From NCBI GenBank assembly GCA_015295835.1, contig DVEG01000011.1:1-64000 (forward strand): a stretch of DNA of 64,000 nt, read 5' to 3'. The notes under the pieces were generated by a model. It was not told the origin of the DNA. It saw only the letters and a program-made list of their open reading frames with translations, and made no database searches. This stretch comes from Oscillatoriaceae cyanobacterium M7585_C2015_266. GTDB lineage: Bacteria; Cyanobacteriota; Cyanobacteriia; Cyanobacteriales; Oscillatoriaceae. The position numbers and the translations under genes are program-made. Shown here one piece after another: positions 10,378 through 19,028 of the stretch; position 1 is the first letter of the stretch; every line of letters starts with the position of its first letter.

Positions 10378-10422
10378 TGTCCACTAATCCAAAATACTGC
10401 CTACGCTGGCTACCACTTTTAT

Positions 10423-10457
10423 CCCGTCTGTCTAGGCAAACGGGACATCCTATTATA
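10423..10457 (-). promoter_or_regulatory. probable grpE promoter and adjoining near-palindrome
   Basis: On the minus strand a perfect -10 box TATAAT lies at 10452-10457. Directly downstream, at the expected transcription start, is a 22-bp near-palindrome (10423-10444) matching CCCGTnTGnCTAGnCAnACGGG. It could fold as a hairpin at the mRNA 5' end or serve as an operator. No CIRCE element (TTAGCACTC-N9-GAGTGCTAA) was seen. No good -35 is present. Confidence 0.45.
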
Positions 10458-11319
10458 ATAAATAATTGTGACAACCAAACGTCCAGCACGTCCACAGGCT
10501 TTTCTTGTCACCTTCACTACACCATTTTGACATTCTTTGGGTACTAATGACAAAGTGAAAAAGTAGTTTTTCCTTAGTTTGCTAGCAAAAATTAGCGCTT
10601 GTATACACACTATTAAAACCGCTTATACAAAAGTCAGCGTTATTTAGCAAAAGTGGATTATAGCAATTTTGCGTAGCTTTTCCGCTCCCCAAATGCTTTC
10701 AACACTGTTAGAATATAAATTAAATCACCGCTTTACATAACCAACACCTACGGGAATTTTGCCGGTAGCAAGAAGTGGCTGTAAAAAAGTTATTAAATCT
10801 GCAAAAATTTCCTATATCTACTATTGTTTTTTTCAGTATATAAAAAAATAATTCAGCTTCCTTTACTATGCAGAAACTATGAAAATTTGAAGATACAGGA
10901 GAGAAAACACGACTGACTATAAAATATGCTGAGATGCTAAGAGTGGCAAATTAGAAACCGTGATTTCAAGCACAGTCAAATTTATGGAGGTTAAATAAAA
11001 TATATTAAAAATTATTTCAAAATGTTAGTGAAAGCAAACCAGAGGGAACATTAGGTGCATACTCAAGCAAGAATCAATGATCCAAGTATACAAGCTCACG
11101 GCCCATTTTTGGGCTGCTGCCCGTCATCAGAGAGGGCGTGCCACAGGGGAAAGCTTATTGCCCCAAAAAAATCAGCGCCAAAATAAGAGTAGAAGATTTA
11201 ACTAAAAAAGCGCGAATAGCGCAGTCTGCTGGCTACAATTCAAACCTTCCGGGTTTCATAGCTGGAGATAGCCTCAAAATTTTGCCAATTTCAGGAAAAG
11301 CAACTTTGATTAATTAGCC
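10458..11319. other. long divergent intergenic region, grpE to pilB
   Basis: About 860 bp without a convincing gene. The part near 10700-11000 is AT-rich and has stop codons in all frames. The last 220 bp before pilB contain three consecutive potential hairpins: GCCCA/TGGGC at 11101-11114, GCCC/GGGC at 11119-11137 and GGGG/CCCC at 11146-11164. They end about 155 nt before the pilB start. These could be part of a structured pilB leader or a small RNA; no known riboswitch consensus was recognised. Confidence 0.5.
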
Positions 11320-13347
11320 ATGACTAACTACACGCCAAGGCAGCGATCGACCGCTCTAGTAAGCATCCAGACAAATTTTTCTCCTTTCGGTACCAAATTA
11401 ATTCAGGCTGGTTACGCAGACACGGCTCAAATGCAGCAAGCCCTAAAGCAAAGCCGCGAACAAAACAAACCCCTGATCAAAGTACTAGAGGAGATTACCG
11501 GAAAAGAACTCCCACCTGAATTGCTGCGGCAGTATAAAAAACTACAGCTATTCGAGCTGAAGATTTTATACGGGGTGCCGGCATTCGATCCAGAAATGGA
11601 CGGGATATCGGTTGAGCAGATAGGCAACCTAATTGAAACCCTGAATTTAAAAGATACCTGTCGCCTGCACCGCTTGTTGCCGCTATCCCAGGAGCAAGGC
11701 GAGCCGCCTACAGTTGTGGTGGCAATGGTAGATCCAGACAACATCAACGCCTTAGACGACCTGAAGCGGATTCTACAGCGTCAGGGAATGGACTTCAAAA
11801 AGCGGGTGATGACTTTAGAAGACTACCAGCAGTTGTTTTCCGAATACTTAGATCAGCAAGTTAAACAGAAAACAGCTGCCCAGCAACAGCAACCAAAAGT
11901 TTTGGATCTGGATTTTAGCCCAGACGCATTCGACGAGGGGGAAGGAGAAATAGAAGATACCGCTGTAGACGAGGATATGAACCTCGACGCAGCGCTGACT
12001 GGTGAAGAAAATTCCGCTCCGGTTATTTCTATAGTTAACAAAATATTGGCTAGGGCACTTTCCGATGGGGTATCTGACATTCACGTCGAACCTCAAGAAG
12101 AACACCTACAAATACGGATGCGCAAAGACGGGGTGTTGTTCGAGCCATTTCCGCGCTTGCCGAAAAAAGTGATTCCGGCGATCACTTCTCGCTTCAAAAT
12201 TATTGCCAACCTGGACATTGCGGAAAGACGGCAAGCTCAAGATGGTCGAATTCGGCGTATATTTCAGGGAAGAGCAGTTGACTTCCGGGTGAATTGCTTA
12301 CCCAGCCGCTATGGCGAAAAAATCGTGCTGCGGATTTTAGATAACTCCAGTACCCAGCTTGGCTTGGATAAGTTAATCACCGATCCTGAAACGCTGGCGC
12401 AGGTTCGAGAGATTGCCAGTCGTCCCTTCGGTCTGTTTTTGGTAACGGGACCGACGGGTTCGGGCAAGTCAACGTCTTTGTATTCGATTTTGGCAGAAAG
12501 GAATGATCCAGGGATCAATATTTGTACAGCGGAGGACCCGATAGAGTACGCTTTGCCGGGGATTACGCAGGTTCAGGTAATTCGGGCGAAAGGATTGGAT
12601 TTTGCCAATATTCTGAGGGCGTTTTTGCGGCAGGATCCGGATGTGATTCTGGTAGGGGAAACGCGAGATAGAGAAACAGCGAAGACAGCGATCGAAGCGG
12701 CGCTGACGGGGCACTTGGTGCTGACGACGCTGCACACGAACGACGCAGCGGGTGCGATCGCTCGTTTAGACGAAATGGGAGTAGAGCCATTCATGGTGTC
12801 CGGAGCCTTGCTGGGAGTACTAGCGCAACGTCTGATGCGGCGAGTTTGCACGGAGTGCCGCATTGCCTATACCCCCACTCCAGAAGAACTAGGTCGGTAT
12901 GCCATGTCAGCATCTCAGGCGGTAAACGTCACCTTTTACAAACCTAATGTCATTCCCCCAGCAGAGCGCAAAGCGGCTGAGGAAAGCGGCAATCTTTGCC
13001 CCAAATGTCGTGGCGTCGGTTACAAAGGGCGCGTCGGGGTTTATGAATTCTTACGCATGAGTGAACGTATAGGAGCTTTAATCAACCAAGGCGCACCCAC
13101 CGAGCGCATCAAGGAAGCCGCCGTCGAAGAGGGGATGAAGACTCTCTTGGCTTATAGTTTGCAACTTGTGCGCGAGGGTTACACGACTTTTGAAGAAGTG
13201 GATCGGGTGACATTTACAGACGCCGGGCTAGAGGCAGAACTGAAAGCCAAACGCAAGCAGGGGCTCACCTGCAAAGTTTGCTTTGCCGAATTGCAACCGG
13301 AGATGTTGGATTGCCCTTACTGCATGACACCTCGCTTCCAAGACTAA
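11320..13347 (+). CDS. pilB: type IV pilus extension ATPase PilB
   Basis: A 675-residue hexameric motor that drives pilin polymerisation at the inner membrane. The N-terminal region (about 20-170) resembles the MshEN/T2SSE_N domain, with the spaced Gly-Leu pattern FGTKLIQAGYADTAQMQQAL; such domains can bind cyclic-di-GMP. The ATPase core has Walker A (GPTGSGKST), the Asp box (TAEDPIEYALPGI), Walker B (DPDVILVGETRDRETA) and the His box (GHLVLTTLHTND). A zinc-type four-Cys insert (CTEC, CPKC) follows. The extreme C-terminus adds a second CxxC pair (CKVCFAELQPEMLDCPYC). pilT and pilC follow in the same direction. Confidence 0.96.
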   Translation: MTNYTPRQRSTALVSIQTNFSPFGTKLIQAGYADTAQMQQALKQSREQNKPLIKVLEEITGKELPPELLRQYKKLQLFELKILYGVPAFDPEMDGISVEQIGNLIETLNLKDTCRLHRLLPLSQEQGEPPTVVVAMVDPDNINALDDLKRILQRQGMDFKKRVMTLEDYQQLFSEYLDQQVKQKTAAQQQQPKVLDLDFSPDAFDEGEGEIEDTAVDEDMNLDAALTGEENSAPVISIVNKILARALSDGVSDIHVEPQEEHLQIRMRKDGVLFEPFPRLPKKVIPAITSRFKIIANLDIAERRQAQDGRIRRIFQGRAVDFRVNCLPSRYGEKIVLRILDNSSTQLGLDKLITDPETLAQVREIASRPFGLFLVTGPTGSGKSTSLYSILAERNDPGINICTAEDPIEYALPGITQVQVIRAKGLDFANILRAFLRQDPDVILVGETRDRETAKTAIEAALTGHLVLTTLHTNDAAGAIARLDEMGVEPFMVSGALLGVLAQRLMRRVCTECRIAYTPTPEELGRYAMSASQAVNVTFYKPNVIPPAERKAAEESGNLCPKCRGVGYKGRVGVYEFLRMSERIGALINQGAPTERIKEAAVEEGMKTLLAYSLQLVREGYTTFEEVDRVTFTDAGLEAELKAKRKQGLTCKVCFAELQPEMLDCPYCMTPRFQD

Positions 13348-13451
13348 ACAAAGTGATTTGTTAGTAACAAAAGTACTGAATTGGAAAATGTGAGGGGTGA
13401 CTTAAACCTATTTTTAGTGAGGTTGTGAAGTGGGCGAATCTAGTTGTTACG

Positions 13452-13472
13452 TCTCGAAAAGTTTTTTCGAGA
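13452..13472. other. 9-bp perfect hairpin in the pilB-pilT gap
   Basis: TCTCGAAAA and TTTTCGAGA pair around a 3-nt loop (gtt). There is no T-run directly downstream on the plus strand, so termination is uncertain; it may stabilise the pilB mRNA 3' end. Confidence 0.4.
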
Positions 13473-13489
13473 GTAAGAAACACCCAAAT

Positions 13490-13519
13490 TTGCAACTTTC
13501 AAAAACAAACTACTATACT
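13490..13519 (+). promoter_or_regulatory. candidate pilT promoter
   Basis: TTGCAA at 13490-13495 and TATACT at 13514-13519 are separated by 18 bp, a sigma-70-like spacing. The predicted start is about 60 bp before pilT, suggesting pilT can be expressed separately from pilB. Confidence 0.45.
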
Positions 13520-13583
13520 CCTGCATAGTAGTGAGATAGGTAAATCAAGTAAAAATCCAAGATAGGAGATAGGAGCCGCGTCT

Positions 13584-14693
13584 ATGCCCGATTACATGAT
13601 TGAAGACGTAATGGAGTCCCTAATTGAACAGGGCGGGTCAGACATGCACATCCAAGCGGGTGCGCCTATCTATTTCCGTATTCACGGAAAGCTAACTCCG
13701 CAAGTTCAATTCGGAGAAACACTGGATTCCCAGGAATGTCAGAAGCTGATATTCAGCATGCTCAATAACAATCAGCGCAAAGAATTAGAGCAAAACTGGG
13801 AACTAGACTGCGCCTATGGGGTGAAGGGATTGTCTCGCTTCCGGGTAAACGTTTACCGAGAGCGGGGATGCTGGGCAGCTTGCTTGCGGGCGCTGGCTTC
13901 TAAAATTCCCAACTTTGAAAAATTAGGTGTGCCAGAAATAATGCGGGATCTGTCACACCGACCCCGGGGAATGGTACTGATTACCGGTCAAACTGGTTCA
14001 GGTAAGACTACGACGTTGGCGGCTTGCCTAGATTTAATCAACCGGACGCGTTCAGAACACATTCTCACGGTAGAAGATCCGATTGAATACGTCTATCCCA
14101 ATATTAAAAGCTTATTCCACCAGCGACAGAAAGGGGAAGACACCAAGAGTTTTGCGAATGCTCTTAAGGCAGCACTGAGAGAGGACCCGGATATTATTCT
14201 GGTAGGGGAAATGCGAGATTTAGAAACCATCAGTCTAGCGATTTCTGCGGCAGAAACGGGTCACTTGGTGTTCGGAACTCTACACACTAACTCGGCGGCT
14301 GGGACGGTGGATCGACTTTTAGACGTTTTTCCGCCAATTCAACAGCCACAAGTGCGATCGCAGTTATCCATCTCTCTAGTAGGCATTTGCAGCCAAAACT
14401 TGGTGCCCAAGATAGGAGGAGGTCGCTGTGCGGCGCAAGAAATAATGGTAAATACCCCAGCGATCGGCAACCTGATCCGCGAAGGAAAAACCAGCCAAAT
14501 TTACTCCGCAATTCAAACCGGAGCTAAATTGGGAATGCAGACGATGGAAATGTCTCTGGCGAAGCTCTACAACGATGGCAAAATCACTTGGGAAGATGCG
14601 ATGTCCAAGACCTCGAAACCAGACGAACTGGCACGCTTAATCGGGCCGCAACCTTCGGGAGGAAAAGCCGCTGCAGCCAAGCCAGCTCATTAA
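13584..14693 (+). CDS. pilT: type IV pilus retraction ATPase PilT
   Basis: A 369-residue hexameric ATPase that depolymerises pili and powers twitching and phototaxis. It has the PAS-like N-terminal domain (GGSDMHIQAGAPIYFRIHG), Walker A (GQTGSGKTT), the Asp box (TVEDPIEYVYPN), Walker B (DPDIILVGEMRDLET), the His box (GHLVFGTLHTNSA) and the AIRNLIRE-like motif, here AIGNLIREGK. Length is standard for PilT. The second cysteine-rich insert of PilB is absent, separating it clearly from PilB. Confidence 0.96.
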   Translation: MPDYMIEDVMESLIEQGGSDMHIQAGAPIYFRIHGKLTPQVQFGETLDSQECQKLIFSMLNNNQRKELEQNWELDCAYGVKGLSRFRVNVYRERGCWAACLRALASKIPNFEKLGVPEIMRDLSHRPRGMVLITGQTGSGKTTTLAACLDLINRTRSEHILTVEDPIEYVYPNIKSLFHQRQKGEDTKSFANALKAALREDPDIILVGEMRDLETISLAISAAETGHLVFGTLHTNSAAGTVDRLLDVFPPIQQPQVRSQLSISLVGICSQNLVPKIGGGRCAAQEIMVNTPAIGNLIREGKTSQIYSAIQTGAKLGMQTMEMSLAKLYNDGKITWEDAMSKTSKPDELARLIGPQPSGGKAAAAKPAH

Positions 14694-14701
14694 GATAGTA
14701 A

Positions 14702-14723
14702 GGGCCTGTTAAATAGCAGGCCC
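14702..14723 (+). other. hairpin between pilT and pilC
   Basis: GGGCCTG and CAGGCCC form a 7-bp perfect stem with an 8-nt loop, 8 bp after the pilT stop. No U-tract follows, so it is a possible mRNA stabilising or processing element rather than a strong terminator. Confidence 0.45.
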
Positions 14724-14765
14724 ACATCCCTGGAAAAATTGCCACTTGTTTAACGGAGTATAGCC

Positions 14766-15911
14766 ATGGTTTCTGATGCCGAGCGCATTCAGGCTGCCAG
14801 TAAAAAAGCAGCGGAAGCCAGAAAATTTACCTTCAAAGATATTGAAGACTGGATTAATGTTACCTTAGCCTCTGTTACCGTCAAAGACAAAGCCATATTT
14901 GCCCGTCAACTTGCAGTTTTGATCAACGCAGGCGTAGCCTTAGTTAAAGGTATTGGCGTGCTGACAGAGCAGTGCGAAAATCCCAAAATGAAAAAAGCAC
15001 TCAAAGGCGTAAGCAAAGACGTGGAAGAAGGGGTAGCACTGGCAGAGGCGATGCGCAAACATCCTGAAGTTTTTGATAGTTTATTCGTAGCAATGGTACA
15101 GGCAGGGGAAATCGGGGGAGTGCTCGATGAAGTACTCAACCGGGTTGCCAAATTGCTCGAAGACGCAGCGCGCCTGCAAAACCACATCAAGTCAGCGTCG
15201 GCTTATCCGAAAGCGGTTGGAACCATTGCAATTCTAGTGTTTTTCGGAATGACGACGTTTTTGCTACCAGTTTTTGCCAAGATATTCGTGGAATTGGGGA
15301 CGCCGCTGCCACCATTGACAGTATTCATGTTAGAGTGCAGTAAATTTTTCCGCACACCTTGGAAATTGGGCACACTAATAGGGACTATATTTTGTTTGGT
15401 TACTGCTTACAAAGCATACTATAAAACACCAGGAGGCAAACTCCAAATCGACGCATTAATGCTAAAACTGCCGTTAATTGGGGATTTAATTTCAAAAACG
15501 GCAGTGGCTCGCTTTTGCCGGACTTTCGGGATGCTGACTCGTTCAGGGGTGCCGATGCTGACTTCTCTGGAAATCGTGAAAGAAACAGCAGGCAATCAGG
15601 TGATTGCTAATGCGGTACAGAGGGCAAAAGACGAGATTCAAAAGGGCGGGATGATTAGCGTAGCTTTGCAAGAAGCTAATGTGTTTCCGCTTATGGCAAT
15701 TAGCATGATGAGTATTGGGGAAGAAGCAGGGAATCTGGATGCAATGTTAATGAAGATTGCGGACTTTTATGAAGATGAAGTTGAACAAGCGGTGAAAGGA
15801 TTAACCAGTACGCTGGAACCGCTTATGATGGTGGGAATTGCGACGTTGGTGGGTGCAATTCTGTTGTCTATGTACTTGCCTATGTTCGCGGTGTTTGAAA
15901 AATTAGGCTAG
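14766..15911 (+). CDS. pilC: type IV pilus inner-membrane platform protein PilC
   Basis: A 381-residue platform protein on which PilB and PilT act. It shows two copies of the GspF/PilC domain. The first starts at FARQLAVLINAGVALVKGI and includes AMRKHPEVFDSLFVAMVQAGEIGG; the second starts at FCRTFGMLTRSGVPMLTSLE and includes NVFPLMAISMMSIGEEAGN. Hydrophobic membrane segments lie near residues 155-180, 205-225 and 350-375. The ATG at 14766 follows CGGAG. It completes the pilB-pilT-pilC motor cluster, with the same gene order as in other cyanobacteria. Confidence 0.95.
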   Translation: MVSDAERIQAASKKAAEARKFTFKDIEDWINVTLASVTVKDKAIFARQLAVLINAGVALVKGIGVLTEQCENPKMKKALKGVSKDVEEGVALAEAMRKHPEVFDSLFVAMVQAGEIGGVLDEVLNRVAKLLEDAARLQNHIKSASAYPKAVGTIAILVFFGMTTFLLPVFAKIFVELGTPLPPLTVFMLECSKFFRTPWKLGTLIGTIFCLVTAYKAYYKTPGGKLQIDALMLKLPLIGDLISKTAVARFCRTFGMLTRSGVPMLTSLEIVKETAGNQVIANAVQRAKDEIQKGGMISVALQEANVFPLMAISMMSIGEEAGNLDAMLMKIADFYEDEVEQAVKGLTSTLEPLMMVGIATLVGAILLSMYLPMFAVFEKLG

Positions 15912-15988
15912 AAAAAATTTGGGATTTTAGATAGGGAATGTGGCAGGAATCTGAAATCTAAAATCTAATAAGTTAAATCTAAAAGATC

Positions 15989-16576
15989 ATGGCTGTTAAA
16001 CCATCTCATTACGAGGCTTTACTTGCCGAGTATAGTGATTCTCGCTCAGCGATCGCGCTTCTGAAACAGTATAGACCTTACTTAGAAATGATCCCTAGTA
16101 TGCGTCGTCCTGAAGAGAGTGTGATCGCGATTCCGCTGCCAATTGTCAGGGTGCGGGAGGGGATATCGCAGGCGGGCAGTGGCGGTAGCCCGATACAAGC
16201 TGGGGAAACTGTTTGCTTGCCCTGCGATGTCGCGATTTTGATGTGCGATCCGGAGTGGAAAGTGAAAATGGGGGTGGAGATTTTAATCTATATCCACCGA
16301 CCCCAGGAAGATTTTTCGGATTTATTGCGTCGGTGGCGTCAAACGCAAGTTTGGCTGGATAAAGGCTACGAGTGGTTGATGCCAATGCGCTATAGACATA
16401 TTCTCAGCGAAGAGGGGGAAAACATCTATCCCCTGTTTGTAGTTTTTCCAGAAACGCCGGAACGCATCAAGCGGGGCTTGAAAGCAGCAGGTTTGCCTTT
16501 TGCGGTCCAAACTTGGGAGCCTACTGAGGAGATAGAAGAATCTGAATCGCTTTCCTCTGGTAGCGCGCCCGCCTGA
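15989..16576 (+). CDS. conserved-looking protein of unknown function
   Basis: A 195-residue soluble protein with no signal peptide or membrane segment. No family is recognised. Visible features are a Tyr-rich start (HYEALLAEYSD), a central mixed region with two cysteines (CLPCDVAILMC), a Trp- and Arg-rich stretch (RRWRQTQVWLDKGYEWLMP) and an acidic Ser-rich tail. It follows pilC by 77 bp in the same direction, so it may be cotranscribed with the pilus genes, but it is also convergent with the next gene only 24 bp away. Confidence 0.65.
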   Translation: MAVKPSHYEALLAEYSDSRSAIALLKQYRPYLEMIPSMRRPEESVIAIPLPIVRVREGISQAGSGGSPIQAGETVCLPCDVAILMCDPEWKVKMGVEILIYIHRPQEDFSDLLRRWRQTQVWLDKGYEWLMPMRYRHILSEEGENIYPLFVVFPETPERIKRGLKAAGLPFAVQTWEPTEEIEESESLSSGSAPA

Positions 16577-16600
16577 TTGTCAGGGATGTTTGAGGCGATT

Positions 16601-17641
16601 CTAGTGGACAAATTGTGGCATGACTTCGGCAGCGGTGAAAAGACCATATCTACCGAGCCGATGCAAGCTAATGCCGGCTTTTAAGTAGCCAAGGGCTGGC
16701 CCGCAGACGTTGGCTGCCATGCTAGTTTCGTCTCCCAAGGTAAAGGTGTGAGTGGAGATTTTGCCCTCAAAGGTGCGCCCGGTTACTCGGACGTTGGTAC
16801 TGAGGGGTTTTTTGGGATTGCGGGTATCAACGACGCCGCTGACGGTGACGCGCTCGCGTGGGCAAATGCCGGCTAGTTCTAGTATGATATCGTCGGCGTG
16901 TTCCATATTTTCTAGAGTCAGTAGCCCATTAGTGCGATCAAGTAGCGCTTCAATTTCTGCATCGCTCATGGCCATTGCTCGCTCGATGCTGTAACCGGGC
17001 ATGTGAGCGATATCTTCCCGAATGGTGGCTCGATAGGCTTCCCAGTTGGCAATTCCCACTCCAAATGTAATTTGGACACTGTGAATTTCTGTGTAGCTTT
17101 GGGCGGCGATCGCTGCTGCTGCTGTTAGCAAGCCCGGTGTTGCTCCACAGCCAGTCATGTAAGTAATGCCAGCAGCTTGCAAATCTGGTGCCAGTTTTAG
17201 CAGTTGCTCTACCGCACTGGTGCGCTTTATCGCATCTACAAGTACTCCTTGCCAACCGGCTGCGATAAACTGCCGCGCTACAGATGCCATAAAGGTATTC
17301 GGCAGATTGGGCAGGGCCAAAAAATAGCCATCTACTGCGGTTTTTTCTAGCAAATCCTGGATGCTTTGGTTGCTGAGGGTACCTCCTGGCTCTAAATAAC
17401 CGAGGGAGCCTTTTGAATGGTATGTTGCAATGCATGTATCTGGGTTTAATCCAGTTGGCTCGTAGGCATAACCTTTTCGATCTGCTGCTGCCACCCATAA
17501 CATTTCGCGTTTGCTAGCGAGGACTCTGGCTGCTGCTTGTCCCAGACCCCCAAAGCCTAGCACTCCCACGCGTATTGGTGTTTTTGTTAGCGAGTTGCTG
17601 ACAGTTGTGTTGCTTAGACTGGCTGGTTTCTGTGCATTCAT
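16601..17641 (-). CDS. saccharopine dehydrogenase-like NAD(P)-binding oxidoreductase
   Basis: A 346-residue protein. A Rossmann fold begins at about residue 22 with [17 protein letters not shown], the dinucleotide-binding glycine motif. The later [13 protein letters not shown] and the C-terminal region resemble the saccharopine/homoserine dehydrogenase-like superfamily. The substrate is not identifiable from sequence, and the lysine pathway assignment should not be assumed. An N-terminal Ser/Thr-rich stretch of about 20 residues precedes the fold. No signal peptide is visible. It is transcribed alone on the minus strand. Confidence 0.75.
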   Translation of the reverse strand: MNAQKPASLSNTTVSNSLTKTPIRVGVLGFGGLGQAAARVLASKREMLWVAAADRKGYAYEPTGLNPDTCIATYHSKGSLGYLEPGGTLSNQSIQDLLEKTAVDGYFLALPNLPNTFMASVARQFIAAGWQGVLVDAIKRTSAVEQLLKLAPDLQAAGITYMTGCGATPGLLTAAAAIAAQSYTEIHSVQITFGVGIANWEAYRATIREDIAHMPGYSIERAMAMSDAEIEALLDRTNGLLTLENMEHADDIILELAGICPRERVTVSGVVDTRNPKKPLSTNVRVTGRTFEGKISTHTFTLGDETSMAANVCGPALGYLKAGISLHRLGRYGLFTAAEVMPQFVH

Positions 17642-18241
17642 TACTTATTCCTCAAAGGGCAGACTTTTATTATTATTGGTTATTGTTACGATAAGTATTT
17701 TTCTAGATTAGTTGTGGTTAAATGACAATCGCTGTGGTAAATGTCGGTGGTGAATTTTAGATTTTTTAGCGCCCAAATTTGCTAATATATCATTTTTGGA
17801 GCTATTAGACAATTTCATCGCTGTGGCGAGCGCCTCTCTTTCCCCCACTTCCCCCATCTATTTTATCTTTTAATTGCAATATTTTTTATATTAAACTTTC
17901 CAAATAAAACCAAATAAAAAATATTATTATTTTGCAATTTTAATATAAAATTTTTCTAGTATAGAGGGTTCTAAATGGCCAGATTTCAAGAAGCAGGGGA
18001 TTTTTTGACTGGCAATTTCAAAATAGATGTAAAGAATAGTTAAGCAAAAGGCATAGAAACAGAAGTGGAGCTATACTGATTTAAAAAATTTTGTAAACAT
18101 GAGAGTTGTTGTAATACAATTAAACACATAAACTTGACGGTCACCCGGTCAGTTAACTTAATAAAAGTCAATTTAGACGGCCTCATCGGTTTTGCCGCAG
18201 GGGGGTCTAGTCGGAAAATTACCTAGTGATCAGCCAAAAGC
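17642..18241. other. AT-rich intergenic region
   Basis: 600 bp between two divergent genes. It contains a C/T-rich patch near 17836-17876, a very AT-rich block (17876-17960) and a 22-codon frame at 17975-18043, listed separately. Just before the DUF2997 gene, two GGTCA copies separated by CCC (18139-18151) resemble an operator half-site pair. No known RNA is recognised. Confidence 0.4.
17975..18043 (+). CDS. possible 22-residue small protein
   Basis: An ATG preceded at suitable spacing by GAGGG opens a 22-codon frame starting MARFQEAGDFLTG and ending at TAA. The Shine-Dalgarno-like match and balanced composition are the only support. No family is known; it may be chance. Confidence 0.2.
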   Translation: MARFQEAGDFLTGNFKIDVKNS

Positions 18242-18451
18242 ATGGAAACGCTAGAGTTTGTGATATATCCAGATGGGCGGGTAGAAGAGAAAGTCACCGG
18301 CATAGTGGGTTCGTCTTGTGCGGAAGTAACCGCCGCGATCGAAGCTCAACTAGGACGAGTGATATCTACCGAGCAAACCTCTGAATTTTTTGCCCCAGTC
18401 GTTAATAAGTCGGCGACTACAGTTGCCCGAGCCACCTTTAGCGAGTGGTAA
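18242..18451 (+). CDS. DUF2997 family protein
   Basis: A 69-residue protein beginning METLEFVIYPDGRVEEKVTG, the start pattern of the DUF2997 family, which in cyanobacteria is encoded next to ycf35. Function unknown. It is the first gene of a three-gene group with ycf35 and a 4Fe-4S ferredoxin. A leader with the GGTCA-CCC-GGTCA repeat lies about 95 bp upstream, and a hairpin with T-run separates it from ycf35. Confidence 0.8.
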   Translation: METLEFVIYPDGRVEEKVTGIVGSSCAEVTAAIEAQLGRVISTEQTSEFFAPVVNKSATTVARATFSEW

Positions 18452-18572
18452 TAAACTTTTCACCAACTGCGAAGCGAGCATTCAGCAGCATGTTGTTCGC
18501 TTATGCGTGAGCCTAGCGGTTGGTTGCAAAAATGTCAAGATTTAAGTGACCACTCACAAACCGCTTTCATGG

Positions 18573-18598
18573 CTGTCGGCGAGCGCCTGACAGTTTTT
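18573..18598 (+). terminator. attenuator-like hairpin between DUF2997 gene and ycf35
   Basis: CTGTCGG and CCTGACAG pair (one G-T pair) and are followed by five T residues at 18594-18598. A larger dyad (CCAAC...GTTGG enclosing AGCGA...TCGCT) lies upstream at about 18464-18530. The arrangement suggests partial termination between the two genes. Confidence 0.5.
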
Positions 18599-18641
18599 GT
18601 TTAGTACAGGTTGATTCACTTTACTCACTTAGGAAACCAAT

Positions 18642-19028
18642 ATGTCTCACTTTAGCCAAATCAAAACTCAAATTCGCAATCTCACCTCCCTGCAAGCAGC
18701 TTTATCCGACTTGGGAATTGATTGGAAACCAGGACCGAGAGAAGTTCGCGGTTATCGCGGTCAAACCTACAAAGCTGATATTGCCATCGAACAAAAAAAT
18801 GGGTACGATATCGGCTTTAGCTGGAACGGTACAGAATACGAACTGGTTGCTGACCTGCAATTTTGGGAGCAAGCTTGGTCGGTAAATCGTTTCCTAAGCA
18901 TGGTGACGCAGCGCTATGCCTACCACACAGTAATCAACGAAACTACTAAACAAGGGTTTCAACTCGCTGAACAACAAAAGAATGAAGACGGTTCGATCCG
19001 CTTAGTACTACAACGCTGGAGTGCCTAA
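18642..19028 (+). CDS. ycf35: Ycf35 family protein (DUF1257)
   Basis: A 128-residue soluble protein matching Ycf35/DUF1257, found in cyanobacteria and some algal plastid genomes. Recognisable stretches are MSHFSQIKTQIRNL, ALSDLGIDWKPG and YAYHTVINETTKQGF. Its function is not established. The stop codon overlaps the start of the ferredoxin gene by one base (TAATG), indicating translational coupling. Confidence 0.9.
   Translation: MSHFSQIKTQIRNLTSLQAALSDLGIDWKPGPREVRGYRGQTYKADIAIEQKNGYDIGFSWNGTEYELVADLQFWEQAWSVNRFLSMVTQRYAYHTVINETTKQGFQLAEQQKNEDGSIRLVLQRWSA

Noticed and set aside
10378-10700. CIRCE operator upstream of grpE
   Set aside because: No match to the paired TTAGCACTC/GAGTGCTAA elements was found.
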